Shown here: one piece after another, positions 1-6,563 of the stretch
Layout of the letters: each line of letters opens with the position of its first letter
Numbering within the stretch: position 1 is the first letter of the stretch
Assembly (NCBI RefSeq): GCF_021531655.1
Contig: NZ_JADYUF010000013.1
Coordinates: 1-64,000, forward strand
DNA length: 64,000 nucleotides
Reading direction: 5' to 3'
DNA from: Leyella stercorea
GTDB taxonomy: Bacteria; Bacteroidota; Bacteroidia; Bacteroidales; Bacteroidaceae
The notes under the pieces: generated by a model
Told to the model about the DNA's origin: nothing
Databases searched by the model: none
The model's input: only the letters and a program-made list of their open reading frames with translations
Program-made: the position numbers and the translations under genes

Positions 1-251
1 GAGAATGACAAGAGATTGGCTGCACTTAGAGAGTATGCTCAAACGGCTTGAATTCTAAATCCGAAACTTGAGTAAATATTCTTGCATTTATGAAAACACA
101 ACTGCCAATCAGAAATCGACCATCATCAGGCATGGCCCTCAAAGGCAGGCAAGATGATACATGAGCCAGTCTACATCTCCATAGACAAGGACGTGCTAAG
201 AAAGCAGGATCTTCATAATTTTTATCACTTATTGTTTTTATAGGCAAAGGA
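1..251. other. Left edge, no supported gene
   Basis: An open frame on the minus strand covers most of this stretch but has no recognisable domain and a composition unlike a normal protein, so I do not call it. The stretch contains one copy (54-73) of a 20-base sequence that recurs exactly at 5255-5274. It may be the remnant of an insertion or of a gene lying mostly outside the window. Confidence 0.4.
54..73. repeat. Dispersed 20-base repeat, copy 1
   Basis: TCTAAATCCGAAACTTGAGT occurs here and again, identical, at 5255-5274. The flanks differ on both sides, so the shared unit is short. It could be the end of a mobile element or part of a dispersed intergenic repeat; no transposase lies beside either copy. 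Confidence 0.6.
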
Positions 252-536
252 TTACAACCCTGCAAAATACGTCTTCAATGCCTCCACATATTTCATCATG
301 GCATTGCGCCCCATGTCTGTCATCTTGCAGATGGTTCGGGGTTTTACGCCCGAACCATCTGTAGTCTTTGATATATAGCCTGCTGTGACCAGTTTGTCCA
401 ACTGTACACTAAGGTTGCCTGCCGTCGATTCTGTCTTTTCCTTGATATAGTTGAAGTCTGCTTCCTCTACATTCAGCAGAATTGACATTACGGCAAGACG
501 CAACTGGCTATGGAGTAATGGATCCAACTCTTTCAT
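252..536 (-). CDS. Winged-helix transcriptional regulator
   Basis: A 94-residue protein that is a single winged-helix DNA-binding domain. The middle (NLSVQLDKLVTAGYISK, about residues 41-57) is a recognition helix leading into the wing, and the C-terminal helix is typical of small dimeric repressors related to the MarR/PadR-type winged helices. It follows the membrane-protein gene at 536-1162 with a TAATG stop-start overlap, so the two are translationally coupled. Two copies of a perfect palindrome lie upstream of the pair, one of them inside the promoter spacer, which suggests autoregulation. Family is clear from the fold pattern; the signal it senses is unknown. Confidence 0.85.
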   Translation of the reverse strand: MKELDPLLHSQLRLAVMSILLNVEEADFNYIKEKTESTAGNLSVQLDKLVTAGYISKTTDGSGVKPRTICKMTDMGRNAMMKYVEALKTYFAGL

Positions 537-1162
537 TATTGTTGCTTTTTTGCTTTGAAGTTAAGGATATGTCCGGGGATGATAAGGGTAACGACAAAGG
601 ACAAGACCATCTGTCCCATCTGCATAATACTGATAACTTGTTCACCACAAACAAAGTCGCGAAGCAGTCCTGTGCCAATCACTACACCAAGAAGTCCGCA
701 CATCTGTATCGACTTCTCCTTAAGTATTACGCCTGTGGTGTATGTGCCAATACCCGGCAACAACATACCCAACAAAAACATTCCAATCCAACTCCTTACT
801 TCTCCGAAATGTAAAAGGCAGCTAATGGCGTAGACTGCAAACACGGCACTAATAATAGCCCACACATTATTTATAGTGTTGCTTGCATAAGTGCTTGCCA
901 CATGACTCTTGCGCTTTGCCTTGTAGGTCTTTATGCCTGAGGCTGTGAATCCCGTTATTGGTATGGCCATGTACAGCCAAGCAAATCTTGGGTCGTTGGT
1001 TGCGAGCAGCATGACGATTACTGCCACCGATATTGCTGCACTAAGGTAGCCCCACATAAGGAAACTGTCACCATTGCCTACAGACAAATCCTTCTTTGTC
1101 TGATTTATCATCCGAGTGATAAGCTCAAGACTCTCCTGCTCCGAAATCTTCTTCTCTTCCAT
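536..1162 (-). CDS. Multi-pass membrane protein, regulator partner
   Basis: A 208-residue integral membrane protein with about six hydrophobic segments (roughly residues 33-55, 60-78, 98-118, 124-145, 149-166 and 178-197), a charged N-terminal tail and a basic C-terminus. I recognise no catalytic motif. It is the first gene of a two-gene unit with the winged-helix regulator, overlapping it by one base. Such pairs of a small winged-helix protein and an uncharacterised membrane protein are common in Bacteroidetes. The leader from the predicted promoter to the start codon is about 160 bases and carries an operator-like palindrome at 1230-1244. Function unknown. Confidence 0.75.
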   Translation of the reverse strand: MEEKKISEQESLELITRMINQTKKDLSVGNGDSFLMWGYLSAAISVAVIVMLLATNDPRFAWLYMAIPITGFTASGIKTYKAKRKSHVASTYASNTINNVWAIISAVFAVYAISCLLHFGEVRSWIGMFLLGMLLPGIGTYTTGVILKEKSIQMCGLLGVVIGTGLLRDFVCGEQVISIMQMGQMVLSFVVTLIIPGHILNFKAKKQQ

Positions 1163-1225
1163 TTTTTCTTACTTTATTGCGACACACTTATTGCCTATAT
1201 CAAACGCGATGTGCCAGGTTAAACA

Positions 1226-1246
1226 CTTAGTTTATTTTATAAACCA
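1226..1246. promoter_or_regulatory. Operator-like palindrome, leader copy
   Basis: A 21-base sequence identical to that at 1340-1360. Its core, GTTTATTTTATAAAC at 1230-1244, is a perfect 6-3-6 inverted repeat. It lies in the predicted 5' leader of the membrane/winged-helix operon, 114 bases centre to centre from the promoter copy. Probable binding site for the operon's own regulator (inference). Confidence 0.6.
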
Positions 1247-1328
1247 TCTTTGGAAAAAGAGAAGCAAGGAGGTCGACTCTCACTTGCTTTAGCCAGCATT
1301 ATTCTCTTCTAACACTAATGATTACGGT

Positions 1329-1362
1329 TGCAAATTTAGCTTAGTTTATTTTATAAACCAAA
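1329..1362 (-). promoter_or_regulatory. Promoter of membrane/winged-helix operon
   Basis: On the minus strand TTTG (1359-1362) is followed after 20 bases by TAAATTTGCA (1329-1338), an exact match to the Bacteroidetes -33/-7 pattern. The palindrome GTTTATTTTATAAAC (1344-1358) fills most of the spacer, so a bound repressor would block polymerase. Confidence 0.7.
1340..1360. promoter_or_regulatory. Operator-like palindrome, promoter copy
   Basis: Second copy of the 21-base sequence at 1226-1246. It sits between the -33 and -7 elements of the minus-strand promoter, the classic position for a repressor operator. The winged-helix protein at 252-536 is the obvious candidate ligand. Confidence 0.65.
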
Positions 1363-1418
1363 TGATTTGCAATAAAATAGCTAACAATTAACCTTTGTTT
1401 ACAACTGACTATAACTTT

Positions 1419-1750
1419 GCTATTTGCTCAGCAACGTTTAGTGCCATAGTCGTTTCACCTGACAGATAGAACATGGCTTTGCGTCTTTGCAGTTCTTCAT
1501 ATAGTTGCAAGGCTTTCTATTCGTCTTTGTTATGCAACAGTTCTATGGCATAAAGAGCGGCAAGCTTGCTTGGCGAGTATTTGCTATTGCTCGTTGTATA
1601 TTTTGCCGCTTGTTTTGTCCATAGCTTCTCCACTACGTCTTGTCTGTTCTGTGTCAGCAGTTCTGCGATGATATGCTCGCCCACAGTTTCCAATGCGAAA
1701 AGCAAAGGTAGCCTTGGTTTTATATTCTCAAGATGCTCGCTTCCTTGCCA
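1419..1750 (-). pseudogene. Fragment of unknown gene with internal stop
   Basis: Read on the minus strand, one frame stays open from 1750 to the TAG at 1419-1421 apart from a single in-frame TAG at 1517-1519. Both halves look like real helical protein sequence (for example VGEHIIAELL before the stop and KALQLYEELQRRKAMFYL after it). No start codon is evident at the upstream end, where a TGA at 1751-1753 closes the frame. I read this as the degraded C-terminal part of a gene. The family is not recognised, and a short expressed 5' part remains possible. Confidence 0.4.
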
Positions 1751-1834
1751 TCAGTTAAATATGTTATTTAAAGACTTCTAAAAGAAGTGCCATACTGATA
1801 AATAACCATTAGGAGTGATATTTTCTATTAGTTA

Positions 1835-1868
1835 TTTGTGATTATAATTTTCTTAGTCTAATTTTGCA
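1835..1868 (+). promoter_or_regulatory. Promoter of LuxR gene
   Basis: TTTG at 1835-1838, a 20-base spacer, then TAATTTTGCA at 1859-1868. This is a full match to the Bacteroidetes promoter pattern and lies just upstream of the start codon at 1887. Confidence 0.7.
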
Positions 1869-1886
1869 CTCATAATCATATTAGTT

Positions 1887-2639
1887 ATGAGTGAGATTGA
1901 CGACAAACTGAATGAGAAATTGCGCCAACAGATGGATGGCCTGTTTGATGAGGACGAGGAACAGCGATTTCGCCTCATCGCAAAATCGTATGCTATGTGC
2001 GAGAACTCCATTGCCGTGCTTAGCAATCTGCGTACTGACAAAAGTTATATATATTATGGTAGGACGAGCAACGTCTTAGGCTTTGAGCCCGCAGGAAGCT
2101 ATGAAAAAATAGATTCTATTTGGGAAGAGAAGATTCTGTGTCGCATTCACCCAGACGACCAGCGTCGCCGCAATCTGCAGGAATTGGCATACAATCATTT
2201 CGTCATTGCATCACATACTGACAACGCATTCGACTGGTATATGGAGAACACCATGCGTATGGCAGACAAGAGCGGTAAATATCTGAACACACTCCATCGT
2301 ATTTTCTATTTCCAAGGCAAGGGCCAACGAGGTGTAAGCTATGCCATTTGTCTATTCAACCTTGCTGTCAAAACAAGCAAAGTGGCTGTCATGAAGAACA
2401 CACTCACGGGTGAGGAACGTCAGATAGACATTGACGAAAAGCAGCTATTGAGTGAGCGCGAAATAACCATCATCAAATTGGTAAGTCAAGGCTTGTCAAG
2501 CAAAATTATTGCCTCCAAACTTGACATCAGCAAGAATACCGTAGACCGCCATCGTCAGAACATCATCAACAAGATGCAGGCATCCAATATGACAGAAGCC
2601 TGCCACAAAGCAAAACAACTGTTATTGGTAGTAGACTAA
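1887..2639 (+). CDS. PAS-LuxR transcriptional regulator
   Basis: A 250-residue soluble regulator. The N-terminal two thirds resemble a PAS fold (residues about 45-150, with the IHPDDQ segment typical of PAS_3 domains). Residues about 187-250 form a LuxR-type helix-turn-helix (LSEREITIIKLVSQGLSSK followed by IASKLDISKNTVDRH). No phosphoacceptor receiver domain is present, so the signal is probably sensed by the PAS-like domain. The architecture matches the regulator at 10432-11190. It sits 16 bases upstream of the DUF1349 gene and probably shares its transcript. The ATG at 1887 follows a well-formed promoter. Confidence 0.85.
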   Translation: MSEIDDKLNEKLRQQMDGLFDEDEEQRFRLIAKSYAMCENSIAVLSNLRTDKSYIYYGRTSNVLGFEPAGSYEKIDSIWEEKILCRIHPDDQRRRNLQELAYNHFVIASHTDNAFDWYMENTMRMADKSGKYLNTLHRIFYFQGKGQRGVSYAICLFNLAVKTSKVAVMKNTLTGEERQIDIDEKQLLSEREITIIKLVSQGLSSKIIASKLDISKNTVDRHRQNIINKMQASNMTEACHKAKQLLLVVD

Positions 2640-2654
2640 ATTAAAGAGATAATA

Positions 2655-3305
2655 ATGAAGAAGATTATGAATTGTGTGATGACTGCGGCATTAGCCCTGC
2701 CATTGCATGCACAAAAATTAGAGAAAATGACATGGTTTAATGAGCCGTCAAGTTATGAAATCAAGAACAATACCATAATTATGGATGTTCCTGGTCATTG
2801 CGATTATTGGCGCATCTCGCACTATGGCTTTACGGTGGACGACGCCCCTTTCTATTACAACACTTATGGTGGTGAGTTTGAGGCTAAGGTTAAGGTTTCG
2901 GGCGATTACAAGGTGCGCTTCGATCAGGCTGGCCTTATGATCAGAATAGATAAGGAGAACTGGTTGAAGGCTGGTATTGAGTATGTTGACGGCAAATACA
3001 ATTTGAGTTGTGTTGTCACTCATCACACCAGCGACTGGAGTGTTATCTCACTCGACAAGCCTGTTGACTTCGTATGGATTAAGGTCGTCCGCCGTTTGGA
3101 TGCTATTGAGATATTCTATTCTTTCGACGACAAGACCTATACCATGATGCGCAACTGCTGGATGCAGGACAATACTCCCGTCATGGTTGGTTTGGCTACA
3201 GCTTGTCCTGATGGCGAAGGCTTCAAGGCAAAGTTTGAGAATTTCCAAGTAAAGCATTTGCCAGATCAGCGCAGATTGGAATGGTTGAAGGCTCATGCCG
3301 AATAA
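2655..3305 (+). CDS. Secreted DUF1349 (concanavalin-like) protein
   Basis: A 216-residue protein with a short signal peptide (hydrophobic residues about 7-17, cleavage probably after LHAQ) followed by a DUF1349 domain, a beta-sandwich related to concanavalin-type lectins. Recognisable segments are the DQAGLMIRID strand near residue 97 and DFVWIKVVRR near 139. Family members are often linked to carbohydrate metabolism, but no catalytic role is established. Most DUF1349 proteins I know of are cytosolic, so the export signal is a small oddity. It follows the LuxR gene closely and may be its target or partner. Confidence 0.75.
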   Translation: MKKIMNCVMTAALALPLHAQKLEKMTWFNEPSSYEIKNNTIIMDVPGHCDYWRISHYGFTVDDAPFYYNTYGGEFEAKVKVSGDYKVRFDQAGLMIRIDKENWLKAGIEYVDGKYNLSCVVTHHTSDWSVISLDKPVDFVWIKVVRRLDAIEIFYSFDDKTYTMMRNCWMQDNTPVMVGLATACPDGEGFKAKFENFQVKHLPDQRRLEWLKAHAE

Positions 3306-3407
3306 AAACTACAATCGGTCAATGCTATTATCTTTAAACGAAAGCATTAAGGCATAATTTATACTCAAAGAAGAGCGGTAAAACATGGATATTTGGAAAA
3401 ACCATTG

Positions 3408-3417
3408 TATCTTTGCA
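3408..3417 (+). promoter_or_regulatory. -7 element for AAA/PD-(D/E)XK gene
   Basis: TATCTTTGCA matches the Bacteroidetes -7 element. It lies downstream of a possible TTG start at 3393, which favours the ATG at 3441 as the true start. Confidence 0.55.
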
Positions 3418-3440
3418 ATAAGAAACAAAAATCCATAGCT

Positions 3441-5039
3441 ATGGTAGAGACAAACAATAGAAGATTTCCCGTAGGCATCCAGTCTTTTGAGGAAATAAGA
3501 AAGGAAGGATACCTTTATGTTGACAAGACAGATATTATCTGGCAACTTGCCAATGAAGGAAAGAAGTATAATTACCTGAGCCGCCCACGCCGCTTTGGCA
3601 AGTCGGTGCTGGTAGATACTCTCGAAGCATACTTCATGGGTAAGAAGGAACTGTTCGAGGGATTGAATATAATGGAAATGGAGAAGGAATGGGTGAAGCG
3701 ACCTGTCATCCGACTTGATATGAGTCGTGCAGGAGCAGAGCCTGATACCTTGCGCTCTTATCTCAATAATATTTTCAGACAATACGAAAAAGAATATTCA
3801 TTGGTTCCTGCCCCTACTGATAGTCTTGCCGACCGCTTCGATGCAATAATCGTTGGTTCGTATGAGCAGACTGGACAACAGGTGGCTATTCTCATAGACG
3901 AATACGACTCCCCTTTGCAACATTCATGGAAGACTCCACACCACGAAGCATGCACCGCTATCTATAGAGAAGTGTTTGCCATATTGAAAGCCGACGACAA
4001 ATACGAAAAGTTTGTCTTTATCACAGGCATCACCAAATTTACACAGATCTCGCTATTCTCTGTGCTCAACAATCTGAGCAACATCAGCTTTGACCCGGAA
4101 TATGCTGCCATCTGCGGTATTACCAAAGAAGAAGTGCTGCGTGACTTCAAGCCTGAAATCAACAAGTTGGCAGAATATGAATGTTGGACATTCGATGATG
4201 CCGTAGCACAGTTGACTGCATATTATGATGGCTATCATTTCAGTCGCCGCAACATGGTAGATGTATTCAATCCATTCAGCCTCATCAATGCTTTGACAGA
4301 TTCTGACTTGAAGAATTATTGGGCTTCGTCAGGTGCAACCTCGTTGCTTCCTAAGTTTGTGGATGACATTGAGATAAAAATGAAGAATTTTGAAGATTGT
4401 CCAATAGATTGTGACACATTGGAGACTTCGGATGTGACAGGAGGCGGTGCTGAACTATTCCTCTACCAATCGGGATATCTTACAATAAAAAGTTATACAG
4501 AAGGCATCTATATGCTTGGCATTCCAAACTATGAAGTTCGCAAGGCTCTATACAAGATTGTATTGCCCGCCTTGACAATGCAATCGAATGCACAAGTAAT
4601 AACTACTCAAAACATGTTGTTGTATTCTCTGAATCTTGGCAATCTCCACGAAGCCATGAAAAGCTTGAAAGCCCTTATTGCTGATGTGCCTTACAGCAAC
4701 AAGAAGCTTGCCTGCATGGACATGGAGGAGCGCTACCGCCTGATATTGAGCACCATCTTTAATGCCATCGGTTGTAGGGTGGAAGTAGAGAAGATGATTG
4801 CTACGGGCAGAATAGACATGGTGGTGGAAACAACCAACTTCATCTATGTCCTTGAATTGAAGCTAAGCAACAATGGTGGTATTGACTCAGCAACCGAACA
4901 AATCAGAGCCAAGCAATATACCGAGCCATTCAAAGCTGACAAACGAAAAGTCGTTGCTATTGCCATAGAACTGGATGAGAAGGGAAAAGGATTGGTTGAT
5001 TGGAAGGAAGTGCCGAATATAGCGGCAAGTTCAATATAA
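3441..5039 (+). CDS. AAA-ATPase-like / PD-(D/E)XK nuclease protein
   Basis: A 532-residue protein of the family abundant in gut Bacteroidetes that joins an AAA-ATPase-like domain (PF09820) to a C-terminal PD-(D/E)XK domain (PF08011). Seen here are a P-loop (PRRFGKS, about residues 48-54), a Walker B (VAILIDEYDS, about 148-157), and a nuclease-type core GRIDMVVE...YVLELKLS at about 455-476 with the Asp and Glu-X-Lys residues in place. The biological role is unsettled; proposals include defence and mobile-element functions. The start at 3441 (MVETNNRRF) is chosen because the promoter -7 element lies between it and an upstream TTG. No partner gene is adjacent. Confidence 0.85.
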   Translation: MVETNNRRFPVGIQSFEEIRKEGYLYVDKTDIIWQLANEGKKYNYLSRPRRFGKSVLVDTLEAYFMGKKELFEGLNIMEMEKEWVKRPVIRLDMSRAGAEPDTLRSYLNNIFRQYEKEYSLVPAPTDSLADRFDAIIVGSYEQTGQQVAILIDEYDSPLQHSWKTPHHEACTAIYREVFAILKADDKYEKFVFITGITKFTQISLFSVLNNLSNISFDPEYAAICGITKEEVLRDFKPEINKLAEYECWTFDDAVAQLTAYYDGYHFSRRNMVDVFNPFSLINALTDSDLKNYWASSGATSLLPKFVDDIEIKMKNFEDCPIDCDTLETSDVTGGGAELFLYQSGYLTIKSYTEGIYMLGIPNYEVRKALYKIVLPALTMQSNAQVITTQNMLLYSLNLGNLHEAMKSLKALIADVPYSNKKLACMDMEERYRLILSTIFNAIGCRVEVEKMIATGRIDMVVETTNFIYVLELKLSNNGGIDSATEQIRAKQYTEPFKADKRKVVAIAIELDEKGKGLVDWKEVPNIAASSI

Positions 5040-5152
5040 TCCCGAAAAGTGACATTTTCGTCGTTATTTGTCTTACAATAGTACACCAGTAGAATGTCAT
5101 ATACAATAAGCTTGACGCACGCTTCCAGTACCGTTTTCAGTATCACCCAACT

Positions 5153-5226
5153 GATACTGGAGTTTCATATAGGTGGTACTGGAGTTTCACTTATATGGTA
5201 CTGAAGTGTTACTTATGTGGTACTGG
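5153..5226. repeat. 22-base tandem repeat, three units plus partial
   Basis: Three imperfect units (5153-5174, 5175-5196, 5197-5218) with core GGTACTGGAGTTTCA, then an 8-base partial unit. The unit length is not a multiple of three and no gene covers it. It lies between the ATPase stop and the nuclease/phosphatase stop, that is, in a convergent intergenic region. Confidence 0.75.
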
Positions 5227-5254
5227 CAAAGAACTTATTATCTCAACCTCGAAG

Positions 5255-5274
5255 TCTAAATCCGAAACTTGAGT
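5255..5274. repeat. Dispersed 20-base repeat, copy 2
   Basis: Exact second copy of the 20 bases at 54-73. It lies 29 bases after the tandem repeat and 44 bases before the end of the nuclease/phosphatase gene. Confidence 0.6.
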
Positions 5275-5317
5275 TTATTATTACATACAATCACTTTCGT
5301 TTTGTAAGCAATGCGCT

Positions 5318-6262
5318 TTACCACTGAAACCTTGCAACAAGAGGCAAATGGTCGCTAAAACCATTTAGATATCGAGGTCCGAGATAATTGCGACGCGGTT
5401 TCACACCGCCATATTTTTCATCTCTTTCTATCAGAAATTCGGCATCATTGACATAACACTCTGTTGCTATATCAGCCAAAGGTATACTCACAAGTATATG
5501 GTCAAGACTACCCCACAAGCCTTGATAGCGATAAGTTCCCTTGGCACCATTGTGTCCCTTGGCACCTTTCGATACCCCAATCATACGCTTGCTACACAAC
5601 AACTGCATACTCTCCGAATTGCTATAGTCATTGAAGTCGCCAGCAACGATTATCTTTGCTTCTGCCGACACCTTATTATATATAGAGTCTATCACGGCTG
5701 CCACTTGCCGTGCTGCCATCATACGGAACGGACGAGAATACTTCTCGCCACCACGACGGCTCGGCAAGTGCGCCACTATGACATGCAAGGTGTCGCCCGA
5801 AGCTGTCACACCCGAAGCATAAAGGATGTCGCGAGTTGGCCGCATGCCCTTTATGGGCTTCACTCTGACGCTATGACTTCCTATCAATCTGAACGAATAG
5901 GGCGAATACATAAGCGCCACATCAATGCCACGCTCGTCGGGCGAATTGGTCATCACATAGTCGTATCTGGCATTGCGCAACAGGCTGCGTCGTGTCAAAT
6001 CATGCAGCACACTATCGTTCTCTACCTCGCATAGAGCCACCATATCGGGCAACTGCCACGTCTGCTCCTTTACACCACACGACAAGATGGTCTGCCCTAT
6101 CCTATCAAGCTTCTGCCAATAGCGAGTACGTGTCCAATGATACGCTCCATCTGGCAGAAACTCCGTGTCGTTCTTCAACGAATCGTGCCTACAGTCGAAA
6201 AGATTCTCGCAGTTGAGTTCTACGAATGTGAAGAGGGAGATTAAAAGCATTGATAGAGTCAT
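5318..6262 (-). CDS. Endonuclease/exonuclease/phosphatase family protein
   Basis: A 314-residue member of the EEP (DNase I-like) fold. The family signature runs through the protein: LNCENLFD near residue 15 (metal-binding Asn and Glu), DERGIDVALMY near 108, AHLPSRRGG near 165, GDFND near 207, DHILVS near 254 and a C-terminal FSDHLPL. All catalytic positions appear intact. The hydrophobic N-terminus (MTLSMLLISLFTF) suggests export or an anchor. The substrate cannot be told from sequence; the family spans nucleases and phosphodiesterases of lipids and sugars. A TAATTTTG promoter element lies at 6311-6318 on the same strand. Confidence 0.85.
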   Translation of the reverse strand: MTLSMLLISLFTFVELNCENLFDCRHDSLKNDTEFLPDGAYHWTRTRYWQKLDRIGQTILSCGVKEQTWQLPDMVALCEVENDSVLHDLTRRSLLRNARYDYVMTNSPDERGIDVALMYSPYSFRLIGSHSVRVKPIKGMRPTRDILYASGVTASGDTLHVIVAHLPSRRGGEKYSRPFRMMAARQVAAVIDSIYNKVSAEAKIIVAGDFNDYSNSESMQLLCSKRMIGVSKGAKGHNGAKGTYRYQGLWGSLDHILVSIPLADIATECYVNDAEFLIERDEKYGGVKPRRNYLGPRYLNGFSDHLPLVARFQW

Positions 6263-6310
6263 TTGTTGTAATTTTTATATAGATTCAACTTCAAGGTATA
6301 ATCACTAACA

Positions 6311-6318
6311 CAAAATTA
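6311..6318 (-). promoter_or_regulatory. -7 element for EEP gene
   Basis: TAATTTTG on the minus strand, about 50 bases upstream of the start codon at 6262. No clear -33 partner was noted. Confidence 0.4.
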
Positions 6319-6466
6319 AGCATTAAATCTGAGTTGACAAACACCTACAACATTAAAAACGTTCATTTCGCCTCAAAAATATAAACTACGGCTTTCCCAA
6401 GAATTTATTTGCCACATAGTTTTGCAGGTTCTCTCGATGGTACAGATTGTTTCAATTAAAAGTATC

Positions 6467-6517
6467 GGTCAAGCAAAGTGGTTCGTCAACCTTCCGTTGA
6501 TAACACTTCGCTTGACC
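6467..6517 (-). terminator. Hairpin after TonB transducer gene
   Basis: GGTCAAGCAAAGTG (6467-6480) pairs with CACTTCGCTTGACC (6504-6517) with one mismatch. A smaller TCAAC/GTTGA stem sits inside the loop. It lies about 50 bases beyond the TonB stop codon. The T-run that follows is weak, so termination is probable but not certain. Confidence 0.55.
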
Positions 6518-6563
6518 TATTGTCATTTATTTATGTTAAGAGAGAGTTTCCATAAACCCAAAG

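Noticed and set aside
26..265. A 79-codon minus-strand frame at the left edge
   Set aside because: No recognisable domain, cysteine- and arginine-rich composition, and it runs through a dispersed repeat.
3393..3440. An upstream TTG start for the AAA/PD-(D/E)XK protein
   Set aside because: A good promoter -7 element lies between it and the ATG at 3441, and the added residues do not fit the family start.
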